A stretch of 64,000 nt of DNA from Anaerococcus porci (GTDB lineage: Bacteria > Bacillota > Clostridia > Tissierellales > Peptoniphilaceae). Position numbers and translations under genes: made by a program. Under the pieces are notes generated by a model that searched no databases, had not been told where the DNA came from, and saw only the letters and a list, made by a program, of their open reading frames with translations. Positions 9,073 to 16,828 of the stretch are shown in pieces. Location: contig NZ_VULQ01000005.1 of assembly GCF_009696575.1 (NCBI RefSeq), positions 101,715-165,714 of the forward strand, in the 5' to 3' direction. How positions within the stretch are numbered: the first letter of the stretch is position 1; every line of letters starts with the position of its first letter.

Positions 9073-9819
9073 ATGTTATTAAAAGATAAGGTAGCAGTTA
9101 TTACAGGTGCAGGCTCAGGGTTTGGTAAGATTACATCAAAGCTTTTTGCAAAAGAGGGAGCTAAGATTGTGGCAGTAGATTATAATGAAGAATCTGCAAA
9201 GGAAACTGTAGAAGAAATAAAAAAAGATGGAGGAGAAGCTATCTCTGTTAAGGCAGATGTTTCAAAGGATTCTGATGTTAAAAACTTTATAGCAGAAGCA
9301 GTCAATGAATTTGGAAAGATAGATATACTTTTTAACAACGCTGGTGTATTTAAGCCAGGTAATGTTGAAGAAGTAAGCTTTGATGATTTCAAAACTTCTT
9401 TCGGTGTAAATGTTGATTCTATCTTTTTAGCATGTAAGTATGCTATGAAATATTTAAAAGAATCTAAAGGAGTGATTGTAAATACCGCATCAGCTGGTGG
9501 AATCATAGGATTTCCTCAAGCAGTAGCTTATGGTGCAAGTAAGGGGGCAGTAATTTCTCTAACTCAAGCTTTAGCAGTAGATTATGCCAAAGATGGGATA
9601 AGAGTTAATGCAATATGTCCTGGTACATCAAAGACAGGAATGACAAAAGAAGCTCTAGAAGATAAAGATATGTGTAATGCTTATCTTTCACCAATACCTA
9701 TGGCAAGATTTGGAACTGTTGAAGATATAGCTAAAGCAGCTCTATTTTTAGCTAGTGATCAATCATCTTATATAACAGGACATGCCCTACCAGTTGATGG
9801 TGGATGGACAATGTCATAG
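9073..9819 (+). CDS. short-chain dehydrogenase/reductase (classical SDR)
   Basis: This 248-residue Rossmann-fold oxidoreductase has the full classical SDR set: TGAGSGFG (11-18), NNAG (88-91), catalytic Ser140, Tyr153 and Lys157 (YGASK) and the C-terminal PVDGGWT. Asp36 at the end of the second strand favours NAD(H) over NADP(H). It resembles FabG-like and glucose/3-hydroxy-acid dehydrogenases, but the substrate cannot be deduced because the gene stands alone. It starts after a good AGGAAG ribosome site and ends at a hairpin terminator. Confidence 0.88.
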   Translation: MLLKDKVAVITGAGSGFGKITSKLFAKEGAKIVAVDYNEESAKETVEEIKKDGGEAISVKADVSKDSDVKNFIAEAVNEFGKIDILFNNAGVFKPGNVEEVSFDDFKTSFGVNVDSIFLACKYAMKYLKESKGVIVNTASAGGIIGFPQAVAYGASKGAVISLTQALAVDYAKDGIRVNAICPGTSKTGMTKEALEDKDMCNAYLSPIPMARFGTVEDIAKAALFLASDQSSYITGHALPVDGGWTMS

Positions 9820-9876
9820 ACTTAATTTAATAAGAATTTTAACTATTTATAGTAATTTCATAATTTTGAACTAAAT

Positions 9877-9912
9877 GCCAGAGCTAGTTTAACACTTTCT
9901 CTGGTATTTTTT
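9877..9912 (+). terminator. rho-independent terminator after the SDR gene
   Basis: GCCAGAG (9877-9883) pairs with CTCTGGT (9899-9905), and ATTTTTT follows directly. Confidence 0.8.
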
Positions 9913-9960
9913 ACTTTTTATATCTTGTGATATGAATTATTTTACTATTTTAAAGAATAA

Positions 9961-10230
9961 TTTGATAATATAGAGCTTGAATCATTTGAATTTAAAATAA
10001 GCCAGTTTGCTTTAAAGTGGGCAAAATATACACACTATGGTAATTCAAAAGCAAAGGCTAAAGAAAATATTAATCTTAATAAGGCTATTGACTTATGATT
10101 AGCAAATACTGGAAGTAAAAATATTAAGGAAAGTAAAGCTTTATTGGATATGGATAGCTTAAGGGTCCGCAAGAGCTTAAGTGAGGATTTAAAGACACAA
10201 ATCGATAACTTGAAAAAATCTGATGGTTAA
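9961..10230 (+). pseudogene. broken gene fragment with in-frame stop
   Basis: An open frame of 90 codons, interrupted only by one TGA at 10096-10098, ends at TAA 10228-10230. It has coding character, with Lys/Asn/Asp-rich helices: the first part contains KWAKYTHYGNSKAKAKENIN and the second SKALLDMDSLRVRKSLSEDL. There is no convincing start codon or ribosome site, and it opens right after a stop at 9958. I do not recognise the family. It looks like the C-terminal remnant of a longer soluble protein. Confidence 0.5.
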
Positions 10231-10353
10231 ATGTTTAAATTGAATATTTATTAAAATAGGATTATTTAAATTAGTAGAATTATCTTATTTATTAGGGTAT
10301 TTTTATATGGACTTTTTAAGTTCAATATGATATATTATATTTATTAAATTCAT

Positions 10354-10429
10354 GGGGAATTAGCTCAGCTGGGAGAGCGCATGGCTGGCAGCCATGAGGT
10401 CAGGGGTTCAAGTCCCCTATTCTCCACCA
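10354..10429 (+). tRNA. tRNA-Ala (anticodon GGC)
   Basis: The 76-nt cloverleaf includes a genomically encoded CCA. The acceptor GGGGAAT pairs with ATTCTCC, the D-arm is GCTC/GAGC, the anticodon stem CATGG/CCATG encloses loop CTGGCAG with anticodon GGC, and the T-arm AGGGG/CCCCT encloses TTCAAGT. Anticodon GGC reads Ala codons GCC and GCU. It is a solitary tRNA, not in a cluster. Confidence 0.97.
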
Positions 10430-10435
10430 ATTTTT

Positions 10436-10478
10436 ATAAGATAGCTTAATTTCAATATTAATAAGCTATCTTATTTTA
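10436..10478 (+). terminator. terminator of tRNA-Ala
   Basis: ATAAGATAGCTTA (10436-10448) pairs with TAAGCTATCTTAT (10462-10474) and is followed by a T-rich TTTATTTC tract, a few bases after the tRNA end. Confidence 0.75.
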
Positions 10479-10969
10479 TTTCAGTACTTTTAAGAATTTT
10501 TCCTAATAAATCTTCCACAATATAAATTCGGACTTTTTGAAATTTATGAGCTTTAAATTTTCATCTACTAATACTAAACTTAGTTTTATAAAATTATTTT
10601 TTTGATAAATAGTTTTTGTAATTAATAATGTTAAAACTAAAAAGTACTACAATTACAACTATTATTGATTAGTCTAATATAAATGTAGTTTGAAAAATTT
10701 GAACAAGTAATTATTGTAGTTCTCGCAATATTGCTTTTTATGATTAATGTTACAATATACTTAAGAAAGACTAACACTAATCTTTAATTTTCTAAATATT
10801 TAATTTATAGTAAGTTTTATATAAAATTCTTATTAGACCATTTCTTTTTTCGATGATTTTATTTTTATGGAAATAACAAAAAGATTAAAAATACTTTGTT
10901 AATGATATATTATAGAGTCTTCTATATAGTAGCGATTTTGTTTAAGTAAGAAGACTTTATATCATAGTA
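10479..10969. other. intergenic region, nothing recognised
   Basis: AT-rich, with stops in all frames. No RNA or repeat pattern could be supported. Confidence 0.45.
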
Positions 10970-10997
10970 AAAAGCGAGTTTTTAATCTCGCTTTTTA
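10970..10997. terminator. bidirectional terminator
   Basis: AAAAGCGAG and CTCGCTTTT flank an 8-nt loop with T runs on both strands. It can end the minus-strand nucleoside cluster (gene stop at 11033) and any plus-strand readthrough. Confidence 0.8.
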
Positions 10998-11032
10998 TAA
11001 ATTAATAAAAATTCTATTTTTGTGTTATAAAA

Positions 11033-12073
11033 CTAATAAAATCTCTTGGTTTCACTATCAAAATATGTGTGGAGATTTTCAGGATCATAGTTTCCCTTAT
11101 CAGTTACTATCTTATCTATAAATTCCTTTCCTGTTATATCAAATGAAGGATACAGTGCTTTGACATTTTTTGCTGTTCTTCCTTCTAGGACAAGATTTGG
11201 GTCACGCATTTCTATAGTAATATCCTCTCTTGTATATTTATCATCATCTGGTATACCTGTTACATAGTAAGGAATATTAAAATGTTTAGAAAGTATAGCT
11301 ATTTGGTAGGTTCCTATTTTATTAGCAACATTTCCATCTCTTGTTATTGTATCAGCTGCAGATGTAAATAAATCTATACCAATATTTTCCATAAGATATG
11401 CTATGGCATTATCTGTAACAATGGTTGTTTCAAATCCCATTTCACTACAACAAGTTGCTGTAAGTCTTGCTCCCTGATAGTATGGACGAGTTTCGGCACA
11501 GTAAAAACTTACATTTTTCTCTTCTTCTTTTAGGATTCTTAACATCATTCCGATAATTGTTTCGCCAAAACATTGAGTTAGAATCTTATCCCCATCTTTT
11601 ATAAGTAAACATAGATTTTTAGCTACAATTTCCATAGTTGAATATCTTCTATTAAGAGATTTTATGGTATCATTCTTAATAGCTTCAGCTGGATCTTTCT
11701 TCTCTTTTATAGCTTTAATTCCAATATCCAGACTATTTTCAGTAATTTTTCTCATCCTATTTTCTGTAGTTGGGCGAGCGGTTGCAATTTGTTCGGACGC
11801 ATTTTTTAGAAACTCTATTTTATCATCATCTTTAAGATTTCTTGCCTGATAAGCTGCAAGAGCCATTCCCATTCCAGCTGCAGTATAAGGACCTGCACTT
11901 TGGGTTACCATGTCCTTTATAGCTTGGCGAACATCCATGTATGATTTACAATTAACGTATGATACTTCTTTTGGATATATTCTCCTATCTAAGATTTTGA
12001 CTTCTCCTTCTTCATACCAAGCCACATGTTCATATTGGAGCATATAAGGCAAATTGTAATCGTATCTTTCCAT
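11033..12073 (-). CDS. MtnA-like / eIF2B-alpha-family sugar-1-phosphate isomerase
   Basis: This 346-residue aldose-1-phosphate to ketose-1-phosphate isomerase belongs to the family that includes methylthioribose-1-P isomerase (MtnA), 5-deoxyribose-1-P isomerase and ribose-1,5-bisphosphate isomerase. Family hallmarks are ATARPTTEN (97-105), the catalytic Cys168, ETRPYYQGARLTA (194-206) and the catalytic Asp241 followed by GNVANKIGT. The Cys motif reads QCFGET instead of the CNAGS usual in MtnA, so this is a divergent subgroup. It is the third gene of a minus-strand operon, after an APC permease and a purine nucleoside phosphorylase. Its substrate is therefore probably ribose-1-P, or a 5-modified version, released by the phosphorylase. 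A class II aldolase that could cleave the product lies divergently at 15151. The substrate assignment is inference. Confidence 0.8.
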   Translation of the reverse strand: MERYDYNLPYMLQYEHVAWYEEGEVKILDRRIYPKEVSYVNCKSYMDVRQAIKDMVTQSAGPYTAAGMGMALAAYQARNLKDDDKIEFLKNASEQIATARPTTENRMRKITENSLDIGIKAIKEKKDPAEAIKNDTIKSLNRRYSTMEIVAKNLCLLIKDGDKILTQCFGETIIGMMLRILKEEEKNVSFYCAETRPYYQGARLTATCCSEMGFETTIVTDNAIAYLMENIGIDLFTSAADTITRDGNVANKIGTYQIAILSKHFNIPYYVTGIPDDDKYTREDITIEMRDPNLVLEGRTAKNVKALYPSFDITGKEFIDKIVTDKGNYDPENLHTYFDSETKRFY

Positions 12074-12088
12074 GAGTAATCCTTTCTA

Positions 12089-12913
12089 TTATATTTTCTT
12101 TAAGATATTTAAAATAAGTCTTTGGAATTTATCTGATGCTTTTTCAGCAACTTCTTCCACTTCACTTCCGTCCATATTTTCTATCCTATCTGAACTGTAG
12201 TTTGTTGCAAGAGATAGGCATAAGACCTTTATACCACAATGGCCTGCTGTAAGTGATTCTGTTAAGGTAGACATACCAACCATGTCTGCACCTAAAAGTC
12301 TCATAGCTCTAATTTCTGCTGGTGTTTCAAAAAAAGGCCCCACTGTATAGAAGTAAACTCCTTCTTTTAAGGCAAAACCTTCTTCGATTGCTGACTCTAT
12401 TGCTACTTTTCTTAATTCTTTATCATATAAGTTATCTATTGGATAAAATCTTTCCCCAAACTCATATAGATTATTTCCTCTGGTTGGACTAACAGATGCA
12501 AAGTTTAGGTGGTCTGTTATTAGACATATATCACCAGGATGAATATTGTAATTAATAGCACCAGCTGCATTTGTTAAAATTAGGGTTTTTATACCTAAAA
12601 GTTTCATAACATATACTGGTCTTGCAAGTTCACTATATTCATATCCTTCATAATAATGGAATCTTCCAGCCATACATAAGACTTTTTTTCCAGAAAGTTT
12701 TCCATATATAAACTTCCCCGGGTGACTTTTTACGGTAGATTCTAGGAAATCAGGTATATCTGTATATGGTATTTCTATCTTATCTTCCATAGTATCTAAT
12801 AGCTTTCCAAGACCTGTTCCTAAAACTACTGCATAAGATACTTCATCTTTTATTATTGATTTTATATAATCAGCTGATTTTTTATAAGAATCATAAGATT
12901 TTTTATTTATCAT
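12089..12913 (-). CDS. purine nucleoside phosphorylase, trimeric class
   Basis: This 274-residue enzyme phosphorolyses purine nucleosides to base plus pentose-1-phosphate. Motifs of the trimeric PNP/MTAP superfamily are clear: phosphate loop GTGLG (32-36), GRFHYYEGY (83-91), TNAAGA (114-119), GPFFE (192-196), GMST (213-216) and Asn238. In mammalian PNP the Glu after GPxF (here Glu196) and the late Asn (here Asn238) select 6-oxopurines. Both are kept, so inosine and guanosine are likelier substrates than methylthioadenosine. The start overlaps the end of the upstream permease by 11 nt, and the isomerase gene follows after 15 nt, so the three are co-transcribed. The MTAP alternative cannot be excluded without structure-based alignment. 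Confidence 0.88.
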   Translation of the reverse strand: MINKKSYDSYKKSADYIKSIIKDEVSYAVVLGTGLGKLLDTMEDKIEIPYTDIPDFLESTVKSHPGKFIYGKLSGKKVLCMAGRFHYYEGYEYSELARPVYVMKLLGIKTLILTNAAGAINYNIHPGDICLITDHLNFASVSPTRGNNLYEFGERFYPIDNLYDKELRKVAIESAIEEGFALKEGVYFYTVGPFFETPAEIRAMRLLGADMVGMSTLTESLTAGHCGIKVLCLSLATNYSSDRIENMDGSEVEEVAEKASDKFQRLILNILKKI

Positions 12914-14216
12914 CTTTACTCCTTATTTTTACATATGGTTCTCTTAACTTAGCGTAAATGGCGACTATTACACAATAGATAAACATAACCCCTATACCAA
13001 ATGGACCTATAAAGTCAATATTAGAATAAAACCCACCTGCAAATACAAACAGGCAAAATATAGGTAGAACAGTCATAGCCCATCTAGGAAGTTTAAAGTA
13101 AGCCTTTTCATAAGCATCTTTATTTCTTTTTGGTAGAAACATAACAGCTATAATAGGCATCGCTGCAAATATTAGACCTATATTATTTCCTAAAACAGCA
13201 ATTATTTCAAGTGTTCCACCAGTTACTATTGGAATCATTCCAAGAATATAAAATATTAGTAAAAGGAAGTGAGGGGTATTAAATTTCTTATTTCTTTTAG
13301 CTAAAATTTTAGGCAACCAACCATCTTCAACAGCAACAGCTAATCCTTTAGGAGCCCACGCAAAAACAGCATTTAAAGATGATGCAACTGCAAACATAGC
13401 ACCACCTACCATAAAGAAATAGTAAATAGGTTTCGTGAATATTTCATTTGCTACATTTCCTAAAGTTTTATAAGCAACTTCTTCAATAGGAAGTACTCCA
13501 GTTGCTACAAAACCAACACATAAATATATTATTGAAACCAATACAGTTGAAATTATCATAGCTAGCGGAATATTTTTGCCGGGATTTTCAGCATCTTCAC
13601 CAAATTCGTTTATGTATTCAGCACCAACAAGAGAAAATCTTACCAAGAAAATACCGGCTACAAACTCTGTAAAACCATTTGGCATAATAGTCTTCATTTG
13701 GGTATAAGGTTTGAATGTGGTGATTTTTGGAAAGCCTAATACTATAAATAGGCCAATAGAGATTACCAGCACTATAACTAGTAAATTTTGAAATTTTACT
13801 GCTGTTTTAACTCCCATTATATTTACTAAAAATACAACTGTCATCATTATACCAGCAACAATACCTACATTTATACTTGGAATTAGCTCTTTCATATACT
13901 CTGCGAAACCGATTGCATAGTTTGCTAAAACTAGTTGTCCTGCTGCAAGTAAAGCTACATAGAAGAATCCTGCCTTCTTTCCTATAAGATCTCTTACATA
14001 AGTATATTGTCCTCCATTTGCTGGTATTGCAGAACCTAGGGTTGCAAGACATATATTGGTAATAGCGACAATAATTCCTGCTACAATAAATGCTAGGGGA
14101 ACACCATGTCCTGTTTTTCCAATGGCAATACCTGTTAGAATCATAACTCCTGATCCTATAATTTGCCCCACTCCTATACCTATGAGGTCAAATAAGGATA
14201 TCTTTGAATTTTTCAT
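12903..14216 (-). CDS. APC-family permease
   Basis: This 437-residue integral membrane protein has about 12 hydrophobic segments and belongs to the amino acid-polyamine-organocation family. The N-terminal first helix carries the unwound binding motif GVGQIIGSGVM (16-26), typical of APC transporters. It is the first gene of an operon with nucleoside phosphorylase and MtnA-like isomerase, overlapping the former by 11 nt. The family usually moves amino acids or amines. Here the context suggests uptake of a compound linked to nucleoside or S-adenosylmethionine by-product breakdown, but the substrate is unknown. A divergent DeoR gene lies 167 bp upstream, so both are probably controlled from the shared intergenic region. 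Confidence 0.8.
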   Translation of the reverse strand: MKNSKISLFDLIGIGVGQIIGSGVMILTGIAIGKTGHGVPLAFIVAGIIVAITNICLATLGSAIPANGGQYTYVRDLIGKKAGFFYVALLAAGQLVLANYAIGFAEYMKELIPSINVGIVAGIMMTVVFLVNIMGVKTAVKFQNLLVIVLVISIGLFIVLGFPKITTFKPYTQMKTIMPNGFTEFVAGIFLVRFSLVGAEYINEFGEDAENPGKNIPLAMIISTVLVSIIYLCVGFVATGVLPIEEVAYKTLGNVANEIFTKPIYYFFMVGGAMFAVASSLNAVFAWAPKGLAVAVEDGWLPKILAKRNKKFNTPHFLLLIFYILGMIPIVTGGTLEIIAVLGNNIGLIFAAMPIIAVMFLPKRNKDAYEKAYFKLPRWAMTVLPIFCLFVFAGGFYSNIDFIGPFGIGVMFIYCVIVAIYAKLREPYVKIRSKDDK

Positions 14217-14383
14217 AAAACCTCCTTTAAGTTTATTTACAATAAGTATAACAAATTAAAAACAAAAAATAAAGATATTATTGTAAAAAGTTGGAATTTT
14301 ATGATGATAAAAAACTAAAAATTTTAAGATTTATAGGTTATCATATTATTATAATTGGAAAAAATTGGAATATAGGAGCTAAT
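14217..14383. promoter_or_regulatory. divergent promoter region of the nucleoside/aldolase cluster
   Basis: This 167-bp AT-rich gap lies between the divergent permease and DeoR genes. TTGGAA occurs three times (14291, 14355 and 14365, approximate positions), two of them about 10 bp apart just before the DeoR ribosome site. They could be half-sites for DeoR-type repression. No binding data are implied. Confidence 0.35.
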
Positions 14384-15148
14384 ATGCTTAAAGAAGAAAG
14401 ACATAATAAAATTATTAAAGAACTAGATAGAAATCACTTATTAAATTTAAAAGAATTTGCAAAAAAGATAAATGTAAGTGAGGAGACTATTAGGAAAGAT
14501 TTTATAGCATTAGAAAATTTAAATGTTTTAAAAAGAACTAGGGGTGGAGCAGTATCAACAGATGAAAAGTATTTTGGTATTTCAAATCTAGTAAAGAAAA
14601 ATTTATGCAAGAAGGAAAAACAATATATAGGAAAGCTTGCTATAAAATATATCCATACCAAGGATACTATTTTTGTTGACAATTCTACTACTTGTATAGA
14701 GTTGGCTAAGCTAATAGTTGAGAAAAAGCTTTGTGTAAGAATCATTACCAATTCTATGGAGATAGCGAATATAGTCTGTCAATCAAATAATATAGAACTT
14801 TTTATTCTTGCAGGAAAATATAGTAAACATAGTAATTCTTTTATGGGAGCTTTGACTATGAATAACATAGAAAACTATAAGTCGGATATAGCTTTTGTAA
14901 GCTTTGCCACTATAAACCATGATTTAGGATTTGGAGATAATAATTTTGATAATTTACTTTTAAGAAGTAAGATGATTAGTCGTTCAGATAGAAGTATTGC
15001 ATTGATGGACTATACCAAGTTTTCTGATGATACTGCCAAATTTTTTTGTGAAACTAAATTGGTAGATATGATTATAACTGACCAAAATATAAGTGATGAT
15101 ATTTTTAGAAAATTTAAGAAATCAGGTATAAGAATAATAAAGGAGTAA
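14384..15148 (+). CDS. DeoR-family sugar-phosphate-responsive transcriptional regulator
   Basis: This 254-residue repressor has an N-terminal DeoR winged helix (starting ERHNKIIKEL; recognition helix in VSEETIRKDF, about 27-36, then RTRGGAV). The C-terminal DeoRC sensor domain resembles an isomerase and binds a phosphorylated sugar. In-frame codons upstream to 14291 are rejected because ATG 14384 has AGGAG at 14373 and starts the usual MLKEERH sequence. The aldolase gene follows after 2 nt. The gene diverges from the permease-phosphorylase-isomerase operon. The natural ligand would be a sugar phosphate of the pathway, such as ribose-1-P, ribulose-1-P or DHAP. That choice is inference. Confidence 0.9.
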   Translation: MLKEERHNKIIKELDRNHLLNLKEFAKKINVSEETIRKDFIALENLNVLKRTRGGAVSTDEKYFGISNLVKKNLCKKEKQYIGKLAIKYIHTKDTIFVDNSTTCIELAKLIVEKKLCVRIITNSMEIANIVCQSNNIELFILAGKYSKHSNSFMGALTMNNIENYKSDIAFVSFATINHDLGFGDNNFDNLLLRSKMISRSDRSIALMDYTKFSDDTAKFFCETKLVDMIITDQNISDDIFRKFKKSGIRIIKE

Positions 15149-15150
15149 GT

Positions 15151-15732
15151 ATGAATTATAGGAAAAAATTAGTAGAAGCAGGAAAAAAACTTTATAATCT
15201 AGGTCTTGTAGCAGGAACAAGTGGAAATATATCAATTAAAGAAAATGATGATAGCTATTATATTACCCCATCTGGTTTATCATATGAAAGTATGAAAGAA
15301 GAAGATATAGTTAGGATTCATAAAGATGGTTCAGCATATAAAAAAGAGCAAAAGCCATCATCAGAGTGGATGATGCATCTTGAAATATACAAAAAATATC
15401 CAAATTATGAAGCCATAGTCCATACTCATTCTACTGTAGCTACTTCATTTGCAGTTTCTAGGGTTAATATTCCCTTGATATTAATTGAAATGAAACCTTT
15501 TTTAGGTGGAGATATAAAAGTTGCTCCATTTAAGCCTGCTGGAAGTAAGGAGCTTGCTAAAGCTATTATTCCATTTCTAAAAGATAGAAACTCATGTCTT
15601 TTGGCAAACCATGGGGTTGTTTCATGTGGAAAAGATTTAGAGAGTGCCTTTTTATCAGCAGAATATGTTGAAGATGCCGCAAAAATTTATTTCAATTCAA
15701 AACTTATTGGAAATCCAAACATTATAGAATAA
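15151..15732 (+). CDS. class II aldolase, fuculose-1-phosphate aldolase-like
   Basis: This 193-residue zinc aldolase splits a ketose-1-phosphate into DHAP and an aldehyde. The zinc set is complete: His91 and His93 in VHTHS, and His154 in ANHGVVS. Glu72 in SSEW matches the catalytic Glu73 of E. coli FucA. The N-terminal GTSGNIS loop binds phosphate. It is slightly shorter than FucA (215), lacking part of the C-terminal tail that contributes to the neighbouring active site. Co-transcribed with the DeoR regulator and divergent from phosphorylase and isomerase, it would cleave ribulose-1-P (to glycolaldehyde), 5-deoxyribulose-1-P (to acetaldehyde) or methylthioribulose-1-P. Similar aldolases act in 5-deoxyribose salvage (DrdA) and the DHAP shunt (Ald2). 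A role in fucose or rhamnose use is less likely, as no such genes are nearby. Confidence 0.85.
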   Translation: MNYRKKLVEAGKKLYNLGLVAGTSGNISIKENDDSYYITPSGLSYESMKEEDIVRIHKDGSAYKKEQKPSSEWMMHLEIYKKYPNYEAIVHTHSTVATSFAVSRVNIPLILIEMKPFLGGDIKVAPFKPAGSKELAKAIIPFLKDRNSCLLANHGVVSCGKDLESAFLSAEYVEDAAKIYFNSKLIGNPNIIE

Positions 15733-15737
15733 CAATA

Positions 15738-15826
15738 AAGAGGAATTGCAAGTTATGACATATACCACTTTACCGTCTTATCTAGTAAAGTGGACATATG
15801 AGTTATTTGCAAATCCTCTTTTATTT
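15738..15826. terminator. long-arm hairpin between convergent genes
   Basis: Two 36-nt arms (15738-15773 and 15785-15820) are complementary apart from a few mismatches. The loop is about 11 nt, and T-rich ends follow on the plus strand. It sits between the aldolase and the convergent transporter gene and can end both. The arms begin AAGAGGAATTGCAAGTTATGA, which recalls the ends of the dispersed hairpin elements (TTGCAA then TTATGA), so it may be a distant relative. Confidence 0.75.
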
Positions 15827-15829
15827 TAC

Positions 15830-16828
15830 CTAAAACGCTAAAACAAGCATTAGGATAATGTGAACTACTATAAGTGCTAGGGCTACTGGTGTTTGAATTT
15901 TCATTATTGATTTTTCATTTTCACACTCAAGTATTGCTGCTGGTACTATATTAAAGTTTGCTGCCATTGGGGTCATCAAGGTTCCACAAAAACCACAAGT
16001 CATTCCTAAAGATGCTACTATGGCTGGATCTCCGCCATTTCCTATTACAAATGGAACTGCAACACCTATTGTCATTACCGTAAAGGCTGCAAAGGCATTT
16101 CCCATAATCATAGTAAATAAAACCATTCCTATACAGTATGCTATTACACCAAATACTTTTGATTCAGCTGGCACTATTGCACTCATACCAGCTCCTATTA
16201 TATCACCTACACCTGCTGTTGCAAAGATTCCACCCAATGCTCCTAAAAGTTGTGGAAGTAGGGATGATGAGCCTATTTGCATAAGCATTTTTGCTGTATC
16301 TTCACCAGTTTCTTTAAATTTTGCATGAGTAATTGCAATTGCAAGAATTATTGCTATAACTGAAGTTATTCCTAAAACTTGGGCGGCTGAAAAACCGAAG
16401 AATATTTCAGATCCATCCTTCGCTGAATCTACTACAATTTTAAAGCTTTTAAATTGAGCCATAATCATTGCTATAATTCCCATAGCCAAAGCTGGGATAA
16501 AGATTTTATTTCCAGCTATTTTAGCATATTTAATCTTTTGTTCCTGACTTTGTTCTTTAAAATTACCCATTTTAACATTGTTACTTACAGTTATGATAGC
16601 AATAACCATAAGGATTGCTCCTATAAATGCACCACCATATTGAAACTTATCGATTATAAATTTACCACATGAGAATAAAAATCCTAAAAGAGTCCAGAAT
16701 AAAAATGTCCCTATAGGAGCATTCTTATTAGAAAGTCCTTTAATACCTGCAAGCAAACATATTAGACCACAAATTATATAAATAAATTCATCGATAATTA
16801 TTGTGTTTTGATAGATAAAATTAAACAT
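15830..16828 (-). CDS. DUF979 family membrane protein (5-oxoproline-type transporter subunit)
   Basis: This 332-residue polytopic membrane protein has about 9-10 hydrophobic segments. DUF979 and DUF969 proteins occur as adjacent pairs, often next to pyroglutamyl peptidase or 5-oxoprolinase, and are annotated as a two-part 5-oxoproline transporter. The conserved FTMIMGNAFAAF and TPMAANFN segments are visible. The start overlaps the DUF969 gene by 8 nt. No pyroglutamate enzyme is nearby, so substrate assignment rests on the family alone. It would fit the glutamate and proline theme of the following 10 kb. Confidence 0.8.
   Translation of the reverse strand: MFNFIYQNTIIIDEFIYIICGLICLLAGIKGLSNKNAPIGTFLFWTLLGFLFSCGKFIIDKFQYGGAFIGAILMVIAIITVSNNVKMGNFKEQSQEQKIKYAKIAGNKIFIPALAMGIIAMIMAQFKSFKIVVDSAKDGSEIFFGFSAAQVLGITSVIAIILAIAITHAKFKETGEDTAKMLMQIGSSSLLPQLLGALGGIFATAGVGDIIGAGMSAIVPAESKVFGVIAYCIGMVLFTMIMGNAFAAFTVMTIGVAVPFVIGNGGDPAIVASLGMTCGFCGTLMTPMAANFNIVPAAILECENEKSIMKIQTPVALALIVVHIILMLVLAF

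Noticed and set aside
12089..12913. Naming the phosphorylase MTA phosphorylase (mtnP) from its MtnA-like neighbour
   Set aside because: Glu196 and Asn238 match the 6-oxopurine-specific site, so a purine nucleoside phosphorylase is the safer call. MTA remains an open alternative.
15151..15732. Calling the aldolase fucA for fucose or rhamnose breakdown
   Set aside because: No fucose or rhamnose kinase, isomerase or transporter is nearby, while nucleoside phosphorylase and a sugar-1-P isomerase are.
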